The notes under the pieces: model-generated | Database searches by the model: none | The model's input: only the letters and a program-made list of their open reading frames with translations | Told to the model about the DNA's origin: nothing | Position numbers and translations under genes: made by a program | Assembly: GCA_003154255.1 (NCBI GenBank) | Contig: PMCY01000230.1 | Location: forward strand, 1-10,278 | Reading direction: 5' to 3' | Source: Candidatus Aminicenantota bacterium | Lineage (GTDB): Bacteria > Acidobacteriota > Aminicenantia > Aminicenantales > UBA4085 | Length of the DNA: 10,278 bases | Part shown: positions 1-6,499 of the stretch, in pieces | Numbering within the stretch: the first letter of the stretch is position 1 | Layout of the letters: each line of letters begins with the position of its first letter

Positions 1-16
1 AAGGAGAACCGGCATC

Positions 17-2140
17 ATGAAAAAAACGCTGCTGCTGATCGCCGCCCTGGCGGTCCTGGCTTTGGCCTGCGCTAAAAAGGAGACTCCCGCGCCCGTGATC
101 CAAGAACAAAATCCCCTCCTGGCCGAATGGACGGCGCCCTTCGGGACGCCGCCTTTCGATCAAATCAAGGAAGCCCATTTCCGGCCGGCCTTCGACGAAG
201 GCATGGCCCGGCAGAAGAAGGAAGTCGAGACAATCGCCGCCTCGACCGAGGCCCCGACGTTCGCCAACACCATCGAAGCCATGGAATATGGCGGGGCGCT
301 CCTGTCCAAGGTCGGCAACGTCTTCGGCGCCCTGACCGAGAACAACACCAACGACGTCCTGCAGAAGATCCAGGCCGAGCTGGCCCCAGTTCTGGCCAAG
401 CATGCCGACGACATCGTCCTCAACGCCAGGCTCTTCGAGCGGGTCAAAGCTATCCACGAGAAGCGCGACACGCTGGGCCTGACGCCCGAGCAGGCCCGCC
501 TGCTGGAGGAGACCTATAAAGGGTTCGTCCGCAGCGGCGCGGCCCTGGACGAGGCCAAGAAGGCCGAGCTCCGCAAGGTCAACGAGGAGCTGGCCGTGCT
601 GTCCCAGAAATTCGGCCAGAACGTCCTGGCCGAGGACAACGGCTTCAAGCTGGTCCTGGAGAAGAAGGAAGACCTGGCCGGCCTGCCCGAGGACATGGTT
701 ACTTCCGCGGCCGAAGCTGCCAAGGCCGCCGGGCAGGAAGGGAAATGGGCCTTCAGCCTACACAAGCCCAGCTGCATCCCCTTCTTCCAGTACTCCTCGC
801 GGCGGGACCTGCGGGAGAAGCTGTTCAAAGCGTTCATCAAGCGCGGCGACAACGACAACGCCACCGACAATAAAAAGATCCTGAGCCGGATCGCCGCCCT
901 GCGGGTTTCCCGGGCCAACCTGCTAGGCTATAAGACCCACGCCGATTACGTCCTGGAGGAGAACATGGCCAAAACGCCCGCCGGCGTCTACAAACTCCTC
1001 GACCAGGTTTGGAAGCCGGCCCTGGCCACGGCCAAGGCCGAGGCCCGCGAGCTCGAAGCGATGATGCACAAAGCCGGCATCGCCGGCAAGCTCGAACCTT
1101 GGGACTGGTGGTTTTACGCCGACAAGTTGAAGAAAGCCAAATACGACCTCGACGACGAGTCTCTGCGGCCTTATTTCGAGCTTAAGGCCGTCCGCCAAGG
1201 CGCCTTCGACGTGGCCGGCAAGCTGTGGGGCCTGAAGTTCGAGAAGCGGACGGACATCCCAGTCTACCATCCCGACGTCGAGACGTTTGAGGTCAAGGAA
1301 GCCGACGGCACCCACATCGGTATCCTCTATTCGGACTATTTCCCCCGCCCGGCCAAGCGCGGCGGGGCCTGGTCGAGCGCCATTCGCGAGGAGAGCGTCC
1401 GTAACGGGGTCAAGACAACCCCTATCGTCTACAACGTCGGCAACTTCACCAAGCCCACGGCCGATAAGCCCTCGCTCATCACCTTCGAGGAAGCTTCGAC
1501 CCTCTTCCATGAATTCGGCCACGCCCTGCACGACCTGCTGTCCAACGTCACGTACGAGTCACTGTCCGGAACCAACGTGCCCCGCGACTTCGTCGAGCTG
1601 CCCTCCCAGCTCATGGAGAACTGGGCCGGCGACAGCGAGGTCATCAAGATATACGCCAAGCACTACAAGACGGGCGAGCCCATTCCCCAGGCCCTGGTCG
1701 ACAAGATCAAGAAGGCGGGGCTGTTCAACCAGGGATTCACCACGGTCGAGTACATGTCGGCCTGCTACCTGGACATGGACTGGCACACTCTGACCGAGCC
1801 CAAGGAGCAGGATGCCGCCGCTTTCGAAGCCGCTTCGCTGAAGAAAATCGGCCTGATCCCGGAGATCGTCGTCCGCTACCGCAGCCCCTATTTCCAGCAC
1901 ATCTTCTCCAGCGGCTATTCGGCCGGCTATTACAGCTATCTCTGGAGCGAGGTCCTGGACGCCGACGCCTTCCAGGCCTTCAAGGAAACCGGCCTCTACG
2001 ATCAGAAGACGGCCAAGAGCTACCGCGACAACATCCTGTCCAAGGGCAACACCCGGGAGCCGATGGAATCCTACAAGGCCTTCCGCGGCCGCGAGCCCAA
2101 GGTCGAACCCCTGCTTAAGCGGAGGGGCTTCCTCAAATAA
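17..2140 (+). CDS. M3 family zinc metallopeptidase (peptidyl-dipeptidase Dcp-like), predicted lipoprotein
   Basis: Predicted zinc peptidase that trims short peptides, in the oligopeptidase/dipeptidyl-carboxypeptidase M3 family. Seen: a start at ATG 17 with the Shine-Dalgarno AAGGAG at 1-6. A basic-hydrophobic signal (MKKTLLLIAALAVLALAC) ends in a candidate lipidated Cys18; the order A-L-A-C is acceptable but not the ideal lipobox. The zinc motif HEFGH is at residues 498-502, and Glu527 in FVELPSQLMENW lies 25 residues after the second His. That is the M3 spacing for the third zinc ligand. Near the C-terminus, YSAGYYSYLWSEV (from Tyr634) matches the conserved tyrosine-rich substrate loop. The 707 residues are slightly more than cytoplasmic E. 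coli Dcp, the extra being mainly the signal. Inferred: it is anchored on a membrane facing the periplasm and digests peptides there. Dcp and oligopeptidase A are hard to separate by eye. Its promoter lies before the window. Confidence 0.95.
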   Translation: MKKTLLLIAALAVLALACAKKETPAPVIQEQNPLLAEWTAPFGTPPFDQIKEAHFRPAFDEGMARQKKEVETIAASTEAPTFANTIEAMEYGGALLSKVGNVFGALTENNTNDVLQKIQAELAPVLAKHADDIVLNARLFERVKAIHEKRDTLGLTPEQARLLEETYKGFVRSGAALDEAKKAELRKVNEELAVLSQKFGQNVLAEDNGFKLVLEKKEDLAGLPEDMVTSAAEAAKAAGQEGKWAFSLHKPSCIPFFQYSSRRDLREKLFKAFIKRGDNDNATDNKKILSRIAALRVSRANLLGYKTHADYVLEENMAKTPAGVYKLLDQVWKPALATAKAEARELEAMMHKAGIAGKLEPWDWWFYADKLKKAKYDLDDESLRPYFELKAVRQGAFDVAGKLWGLKFEKRTDIPVYHPDVETFEVKEADGTHIGILYSDYFPRPAKRGGAWSSAIREESVRNGVKTTPIVYNVGNFTKPTADKPSLITFEEASTLFHEFGHALHDLLSNVTYESLSGTNVPRDFVELPSQLMENWAGDSEVIKIYAKHYKTGEPIPQALVDKIKKAGLFNQGFTTVEYMSACYLDMDWHTLTEPKEQDAAAFEAASLKKIGLIPEIVVRYRSPYFQHIFSSGYSAGYYSYLWSEVLDADAFQAFKETGLYDQKTAKSYRDNILSKGNTREPMESYKAFRGREPKVEPLLKRRGFLK

Positions 2141-2143
2141 ATA

Positions 2144-2199
2144 TTTGAAAATATTTTTTCAAAGGGGGACACAGTATTGTGTCCCCCTTTTTGAAAATA
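2144..2199. repeat. 10-bp direct repeat TTTGAAAATA flanking the intergenic hairpin
   Basis: TTTGAAAATA occurs at 2144-2153 and again at 2190-2199, on either side of the hairpin. The segment between them begins TTTTTTCAAA, which is complementary to both copies. It can therefore pair with the left copy (small AT hairpin, 2144-2151 with 2156-2163) or with the right copy (extending the GC hairpin), but not with both. This may be a duplicated insertion target, an alternative-folding leader or chance in AT-rich DNA; the sequence alone does not decide. Confidence 0.6.
2156..2197. terminator. Strong hairpin after the M3 peptidase: bidirectional terminator or REP-like palindrome
   Basis: A perfect 13-bp stem pairs 2161-2173 (AAAGGGGGACACA) with 2178-2190, closing a GTAT loop at 2174-2177. 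After a two-base bulge, TTTTC at 2156-2160 pairs with GAAAA at 2193-2197. The GC-rich core followed by TTTTT (2188-2192) on the + strand, and by AAA/GAAAA complements on the other, fits a factor-independent terminator usable in both directions. The GGGGACAC/GTGTCCCC arms also resemble palindromes associated with REP elements and Y1 (IS200-like) transposases; that comparison is from memory. It begins 16 bases after the peptidase stop codon. Confidence 0.7.
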
Positions 2200-2212
2200 A
2201 AGTGAAATAAAT

Positions 2213-3088
2213 ATGAAGACGGCCGGCGGGAATGCGAGGCGAATCGCGGCGGCGACGGCCGTGGTCGCCCTGCTGGCGGTCGCGTTCTGCGCACCGCGCG
2301 GGCCCGACCGGGCCGTGGATTCGCCCGACGGCGTGACCATCGTCTACCATATCGAAGGGAAGGGCTCGCCGGCCCTGGTCTTCGTCCACGGCTGGAACTG
2401 CGACCGCTCCTATTGGCGAGACCAGGTCGCCTACTTTGCCCGGACCCACACTGTGGTCGCCATCGACCTGGCCGGCCACGGCGAGTCCGGCTCGGAGCGG
2501 AAGTTCTGGGCCATCCCGGCCTTCGGAGCCGACGTAGCCGCGGTCGTCAAGGAGGAGGGCCTGAAGCGAGTCCTCCTCGTCGGCCACTCCATGGGCGGCG
2601 AGATCAGCCTGGAAGCGGCCCGCCTCCTGCCCGGCCGGGTCGTTGGCATCATCGGCGTGGACACTTTCCAGGACTTCGCCGCAACCATCAGCCCGGAGGA
2701 GATCGCCTCGGCCGTGACCTACTATCGGGCCAATTTCAAGACGGCCATGGAGATGATCGCCCGGTCCATGTTCCCCTGGGGCGTCGACCCGAGCCTGGTC
2801 GAGCGCGTCGTCCGGGGGATGACGACCGCCAACCCTGATATCTCCATGGCCGTCATGGAGGCCCTGTTCAGCTATCGGCCCGAACGGGCCCTGAGGGATG
2901 TCCGAGTACCGATCCGGGTCATCAACTCCGACCACCGGCCCACCAACATCGCCGGCAATCGTAAAATGGCCGCTTCCTTCGGAGCCCGGATCATGACCGG
3001 TCACGGGCATTTTCTGTTCCTGGAAGCTCCAGGCGAATTCAACCATGTGCTGGAGCAGACCATCGCCGAGCTGGCCCTCGGCCGCTAG
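2213..3088 (+). CDS. Alpha/beta-hydrolase fold protein with N-terminal export signal
   Basis: Predicted serine hydrolase of the alpha/beta-hydrolase family (esterase, lipase or related); the substrate is unknown. Seen: the oxyanion-hole motif HGWN at residues 59-62, the turn DLAGHGES around 85-92, and the nucleophile elbow GHSMGG at 124-129 with Ser126. The probable acid is Asp240 in the strand VPIRVINSD, and the catalytic His is probably His266 in GHGHFLFLEAPGEF. The 291 residues are normal for the family. The N-terminus (two arginines, then a hydrophobic stretch to about residue 25) is an export signal or anchor. Cys26 could be lipidated, but Phe at -1 is a poor lipobox. No good Shine-Dalgarno precedes ATG 2213; only AAGTGA lies nearby. 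It is 72 bp downstream of the peptidase with the hairpin between, and no convincing promoter is seen after the hairpin, so it may depend on readthrough. Confidence 0.88.
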   Translation: MKTAGGNARRIAAATAVVALLAVAFCAPRGPDRAVDSPDGVTIVYHIEGKGSPALVFVHGWNCDRSYWRDQVAYFARTHTVVAIDLAGHGESGSERKFWAIPAFGADVAAVVKEEGLKRVLLVGHSMGGEISLEAARLLPGRVVGIIGVDTFQDFAATISPEEIASAVTYYRANFKTAMEMIARSMFPWGVDPSLVERVVRGMTTANPDISMAVMEALFSYRPERALRDVRVPIRVINSDHRPTNIAGNRKMAASFGARIMTGHGHFLFLEAPGEFNHVLEQTIAELALGR

Positions 3089-3145
3089 GCCGTCCGGCTT
3101 AACTTTTCTCCCGCCCGGAAGGTGGAAAGGGTGTGGAGAGGAGGC

Positions 3146-3193
3146 ATGGTCAACGCCTACCGGTCCTTCCTCGCCGCCCGTCCCCGATCCTAG
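3146..3193 (+). CDS. Possible 15-codon micro-ORF (MVNAYRSFLAARPRS)
   Basis: A very short open frame in the 157-bp gap between the hydrolase and the respiratory operon. ATG 3146 is preceded by the purine-rich run GGAGAGGAGG (3135-3144). GGAG at 3135-3138 is well spaced for ribosome binding, whereas AGGAGG at 3139-3144 is too close. The frame ends at TAG 3191-3193, before the operon promoter. It would have to be transcribed from the hydrolase side. No similarity to a known leader peptide is recognised, and a frame this short could arise by chance. Confidence 0.2.
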   Translation: MVNAYRSFLAARPRS

Positions 3194-3211
3194 CCCGGAG
3201 CACCCTCCGTC

Positions 3212-3239
3212 TTGACGGGGCGGGCGAGGCGCGTACAAT
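3212..3239 (+). promoter_or_regulatory. Sigma70-type promoter of the dms-like operon, placed for a leaderless transcript
   Basis: TTGACG at 3212-3217 (5/6 to the -35 consensus) and TACAAT at 3234-3239 (5/6 to the -10 consensus) are separated by 16 bp. Transcription should begin about 7 bases after the -10 box, at or next to A3246, which is the first base of the ATG of the small membrane protein. No Shine-Dalgarno exists in the short gap between -10 and ATG, which agrees with a leaderless mRNA. No operator symmetry is obvious around it. Confidence 0.7.
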
Positions 3240-3245
3240 GACCCT

Positions 3246-3608
3246 ATGAGCGGATACGGACCTCGCCCGTCGATCGGAAATTCCATCCTGGCCTGGGGCC
3301 TGCTCTGGGGCGCGGCTGAAGCCAGCGTCGGGCACATCCTGCACTGGATTCCCATCCCCGGATTGGCCGGCCTGGTCATGATCCCGGCCGGGATCTTCAT
3401 CCTGGGCCGGGTTTTTGCGGAAACAGGCCGCCCAAGCTCGATCGCGGCGGCGTCTTTCATCGCGGCATCAGTCAAGCTGGCCGATTTGGCCCTGCCCGGC
3501 CGGGGACCGTCCATGGCCCTGCGCCCGGCTTTGGCCATCCTCTTCGAAGGACTTCTCATCGCGGCCCTCTTCGCCGCCGCGCCGCGCCTGCTGCGCCGGA
3601 CCGCATGA
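3246..3608 (+). CDS. Small multi-pass membrane protein of unknown function, translationally coupled to dmsA
   Basis: I do not recognise this 120-residue protein. It is strongly hydrophobic, with about four membrane segments (roughly residues 13-33, 37-57, 64-83 and 92-114) and a basic tail (RLLRR). Polar and aromatic residues in or next to these segments (Trp17, Trp21, Glu25, His30, His33, Trp34, Lys77, Asp80, Arg93, Glu101) could form a binding site or a proton or cofactor path. It is the first gene after the promoter, and the A of its ATG is the expected transcript start. Its stop codon overlaps the next start (ATGA, 3605-3608), so the catalytic subunit is probably translated by coupling to it. 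Inferred roles: an accessory subunit of the molybdoenzyme, a small transporter or S-component-like binder of a substrate or cofactor, or an assembly factor. None is demonstrated by sequence. Confidence 0.8.
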   Translation: MSGYGPRPSIGNSILAWGLLWGAAEASVGHILHWIPIPGLAGLVMIPAGIFILGRVFAETGRPSSIAAASFIAASVKLADLALPGRGPSMALRPALAILFEGLLIAALFAAAPRLLRRTA

Positions 3609-5878
3609 TCGAACCCGTTCCCGGCGCCGACCGCATGGTCCGGACGGGCTGCCCGGCCCACAACTGCGGCGGCCGCTGTCTTCTCCGCGTCTGGGTCCGC
3701 GGCAACACCATCATCCGCATCGATACCGACGACCGGCCGACCGACGAGCCGGCCGATCCTCAACTGCGGGCCTGCATCCGCGGCCGGGCCTATCGATTCC
3801 GCCAGAACCGCACAGACCGCCTGCTTTACCCGATGAAGCGGACCGGCAAGCGCGGCGAAGCCAAGTTCGCCCGCGTCTCCTGGGACGAAGCGTTCGAGAC
3901 GATGGCGGAACGGATCGTCCGCACCCGGGATACTCACGGCCCCGCTTCCCTCTTCGTCCCCTACGGCACCGGGAGCTACAGCCTGACCAACGGCCGCTCC
4001 ACGGCCGAGCGGCTCCTCAACCTCGTCGGCGGCTCGCTGGGCTTTTACAACAGCTACTCCTGGGCCTGCATCTCGGCGGCCACGCCCACGGTTTATGGCA
4101 CCGCCATCACCGGGAACCAGCGCCAGGACTGGCTGAACGCCCGCCTGATCCTGATGTGGAGCTGGAACCCGGCCGAGATGCGGGACGGGACGAACTCGGA
4201 GTATTTCATCAAGAAGGCCCGGGAGCGCGGGGCCCGGGTCGTCTGCCTCGACCCGCGCCAGACCCTGAGCGCCGTCGCCTTGGCCGACGAATGGATTCCC
4301 GTCCGGCCGGGGACGGACACGGCCCTGATGAGCGCCATGGCCTATATCATGATCACGGAAAATCTCCATGACCGCGATTTCATCCGGACGCATTGCGTCG
4401 GCTTCGACGAAACACAAATGCCGGCCGGCATGGAAGGCGCGGAGAGCTATAAAGACTATATTCTCGGTTCGCGCGACGGCGTCCCCAAGACCCCGGAATG
4501 GGCCGAGGCGCTCACGGCCGTGCCGCGGGCGACCATCGCCCGGCTGGCCCGCGAATATGCCACAACGAAGCCGGCCGTCCTCTACCAGGGTTACGGGATG
4601 CAGCGGCGGGCCTACGGCGAGCAGGCCGTCCGGGCCGGATGCGTCCTGGCGGCCATCACCGGTAACGTCGGCATCCCGGGCGGATGGGCCGGCGGCATCG
4701 CCCTGCAGGCCCCTGACGGCGGCGTGGGCTGGGCCATCCTGCCCGTGGGCGAGAATCCGGTCCAAGCCCTCATTCCGTCTTTCCTATGGTCCGAAGCCGT
4801 CCTCCGCGGCCACACCATGGGGCCGGCCGACGGCGTCGTCGGCGCGGACCGGCTGGGCACGGACATCAAGCTCATCTGGTCGGTGGCCTCCAACATCCTC
4901 ATCAACCAACACAGCAACGTCAATCGCTCCGCGGAGATCCTGGCCGACGAGAACAAAGTTGAGTTCCTGGCCGTCCAGGACAACTTCCTGACCCCCACGG
5001 CCCGCTATGCCGACCTTCTCCTGCCGGCCTGCACCCAGTTCGAGACGTGGGGCATCCAGGACGGCTGGAAGTACGGCGAGGAAGTCATCCTGGCCCCCAA
5101 GATCGTCGATCCGCCCGGCGAGGTGAAGAGCGACTACTCCATCGGCGCCGGGATCGCCGCGAAGCTTGGAGTCGCCGAGGCCTACACCGAGGGCCGCGAC
5201 GAGCACGGCTGGGTGGGATGGGCCGTCGATCATTATCGGAAGATGCGATTCCCCCAAATTCCCGGATTGGACGCGCTGGAAGCGGCCAACGCGGGCCTCT
5301 ACGCCCGCCCGGTTGAAACGCCCGCCGTGGCCTTCGCCGATTTCCGCCGCGATCCGGCCGCCCACCCGCTGCCCACTCCGTCCGGGAAAATCGAGATCTT
5401 CTCCAAAAAGCTCTTCGATATGAAAAGGCCGGACGACATCCCGGCCGTGCCCAAGTACATCCGCGAATGGGAGAGCCCGTTCGGGCCCGAGGCCGCGGAT
5501 TTCCCGTTCCAGGTCATCGGCCACCACACCCTGTCGCGCGTCCATTCGACGCACGGCAACGTGCCCGAGCTCGCCGAGGCTTTCCCCCAACGGGTCTTCA
5601 TCAACCCGCTCGACGCGGAGCGGCGGGGCCTTCGCGACGGCGACACGGTCAAGGTTTGGAACGGGCGCGGCGCCCTCGTCCTGCCCTGCCGGATCACGGG
5701 ACGGGTCATGCCCGGCGTTCTGGCCATCCCCCAGGGCGCCTGGTGGGCGCCGGACGCGGAGGGGCTTGACCGCGGCGGCAACGTCAACGTCCTCAGCTCG
5801 GAGCGCTGGACGCCCTACGCCTTCGGCAACGCCCAACACACGATCATGGCCCAGGCGGCCAAGGCCGGGAGGCGCTGA
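3605..5878 (+). CDS. dmsA: DmsA-like molybdopterin oxidoreductase catalytic subunit, without Tat leader
   Basis: Catalytic subunit of a DMSO-reductase-family complex carrying Mo-bis(MGD) and one [4Fe-4S] cluster; the family reduces S-oxides, N-oxides and other acceptors. Seen: cluster ligands Cys16, Cys21, Cys25 and Cys57, then the Dms-type run RACIRGRA and YPMKRTGKRGEAKF up to residue 88. VSWDEAF starts at 91. The segment YNSYSWACI aligns with E. coli DmsA around its Mo-ligand serine, pointing to Ser152 (Cys155 lies nearby). The C-terminal part from about 635 (GHHTLSRVHSTHGN, then NPLDAERRGLRDGDTVKVWNG) is the molybdopterin-dinucleotide-binding domain. The 757 residues are about the length of mature DmsA. 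No signal peptide is present, and the upstream in-frame codons hold no start or twin-arginine leader back to at least 3422. ATG 3605 overlaps the preceding stop; Met11 is an alternative start. The symbol is by family resemblance; the substrate is unproven. Confidence 0.93.
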   Translation: MIEPVPGADRMVRTGCPAHNCGGRCLLRVWVRGNTIIRIDTDDRPTDEPADPQLRACIRGRAYRFRQNRTDRLLYPMKRTGKRGEAKFARVSWDEAFETMAERIVRTRDTHGPASLFVPYGTGSYSLTNGRSTAERLLNLVGGSLGFYNSYSWACISAATPTVYGTAITGNQRQDWLNARLILMWSWNPAEMRDGTNSEYFIKKARERGARVVCLDPRQTLSAVALADEWIPVRPGTDTALMSAMAYIMITENLHDRDFIRTHCVGFDETQMPAGMEGAESYKDYILGSRDGVPKTPEWAEALTAVPRATIARLAREYATTKPAVLYQGYGMQRRAYGEQAVRAGCVLAAITGNVGIPGGWAGGIALQAPDGGVGWAILPVGENPVQALIPSFLWSEAVLRGHTMGPADGVVGADRLGTDIKLIWSVASNILINQHSNVNRSAEILADENKVEFLAVQDNFLTPTARYADLLLPACTQFETWGIQDGWKYGEEVILAPKIVDPPGEVKSDYSIGAGIAAKLGVAEAYTEGRDEHGWVGWAVDHYRKMRFPQIPGLDALEAANAGLYARPVETPAVAFADFRRDPAAHPLPTPSGKIEIFSKKLFDMKRPDDIPAVPKYIREWESPFGPEAADFPFQVIGHHTLSRVHSTHGNVPELAEAFPQRVFINPLDAERRGLRDGDTVKVWNGRGALVLPCRITGRVMPGVLAIPQGAWWAPDAEGLDRGGNVNVLSSERWTPYAFGNAQHTIMAQAAKAGRR

Positions 5879-5880
5879 CC

Positions 5881-6498
5881 ATGCCGCGCCGCCTCGGCTT
5901 CTTCGTCGACGCCTCGGCCTGCTCGGGCTGCAAGGCCTGCGCCATGGCCTGCCGGGACAAGAACGACCTGCCGTCCGGGGTCCGCTGGCGGCGCGTCTAC
6001 GAGATCGCCGGTGGAAATTGGCGCCGGGAGGGCGAAGCCTGGGTCCCCGACCTCGTCGCCTACAATCTTTCGATCGCCTGCAACCATTGCGAGAAGCCGG
6101 AGTGCTTGGAGGGCTGCCCCGCGGGGGCCATCGTCCGGCGCAGCGACGGTATCGTGGTCATCGATCGGAACAAATGCCTCGGCTGCCGCTATTGCGAATG
6201 GGCCTGCCCCTACGGCGCGCCGCAATACGACGAAGAGGCCGGGATCATGACCAAGTGCGACTTGTGCGCCGATCTCGTGGATGTCGGAACGAGCCCAGCC
6301 TGCGTGCGGGCCTGCCCCATGCGGGCCCTGGAATTCGGCGATATCGAAGATTTGCGCGGGCGCTACGGCGGCACGGCCGACATCCATCCCCTGCCGCCTT
6401 CAACCATGACCGATCCGTCCTTGACCATCCGGCCGCACCGGGACGCCGCCAAAGCCCGGGAAAAGAAGGGCCTGATCAAGAACCGCGAGGAGACCTGA
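5881..6498 (+). CDS. dmsB: DmsB-like iron-sulfur electron-transfer subunit, four [4Fe-4S] clusters
   Basis: Ferredoxin-like subunit that carries electrons between the membrane anchor and the molybdenum subunit. Sixteen cysteines fall in four groups: Cys14/17/20/24, Cys67/70/75/79, Cys99/102/105/109 and Cys126/129/141/145. The last has the long C-x2-C-x11-C-x3-C spacing typical of DmsB/NrfC-type proteins. That is enough for four [4Fe-4S] clusters. At 205 residues it has the length of E. coli DmsB. There is no signal peptide, which is normal for subunits that stay with, or are carried along by, their partner. The Shine-Dalgarno GGGAGG (5867-5872) lies within the end of dmsA, and the start follows its stop by 2 bases, so the genes are co-transcribed. 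The C-terminal tail after about 170 is lysine/arginine-rich. Confidence 0.95.
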   Translation: MPRRLGFFVDASACSGCKACAMACRDKNDLPSGVRWRRVYEIAGGNWRREGEAWVPDLVAYNLSIACNHCEKPECLEGCPAGAIVRRSDGIVVIDRNKCLGCRYCEWACPYGAPQYDEEAGIMTKCDLCADLVDVGTSPACVRACPMRALEFGDIEDLRGRYGGTADIHPLPPSTMTDPSLTIRPHRDAAKAREKKGLIKNREET

Positions 6499-6499
6499 C

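Noticed and set aside
2145..2180. Possible promoter for the alpha/beta-hydrolase (TTGAAA at 2145-2150, TATTGT at 2175-2180)
   Set aside because: The 24-bp spacing is too long for sigma70, and the -10 candidate lies inside the hairpin.
3079..3106. CGGCC-GCTA-GGCCG hairpin over the hydrolase stop codon followed by a T-rich stretch, considered as a terminator
   Set aside because: The stem is only 5 bp and TCCGGC separates it from the T-rich segment; such short GGCC hairpins are common by chance in this sequence.
3542..3604. Arg-rich in-frame codons before dmsA (RRTSHRGPLRRR), checked as a Tat signal
   Set aside because: No start codon is in frame, no hydrophobic core follows the arginines, and the same bases encode the end of the membrane protein.
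3415..4371. 318-codon + strand frame overlapping the end of the membrane gene and dmsA
   Set aside because: Extremely Arg/Pro/Ser-rich translation in the wrong frame of two supported genes.
2159..4765. 868-codon open frame on the - strand spanning the hydrolase, the small membrane protein and half of dmsA
   Set aside because: It is antisense to three well-supported genes, runs straight through the hairpin and promoter, and has low-complexity G/A/R/P/D-rich composition with no recognisable domain. Stop-free antisense frames are expected in GC-rich coding DNA.
4784..5839. 351-codon open frame on the - strand inside dmsA
   Set aside because: Antisense shadow of the catalytic-subunit codons, with no domain and no ribosome site of note.
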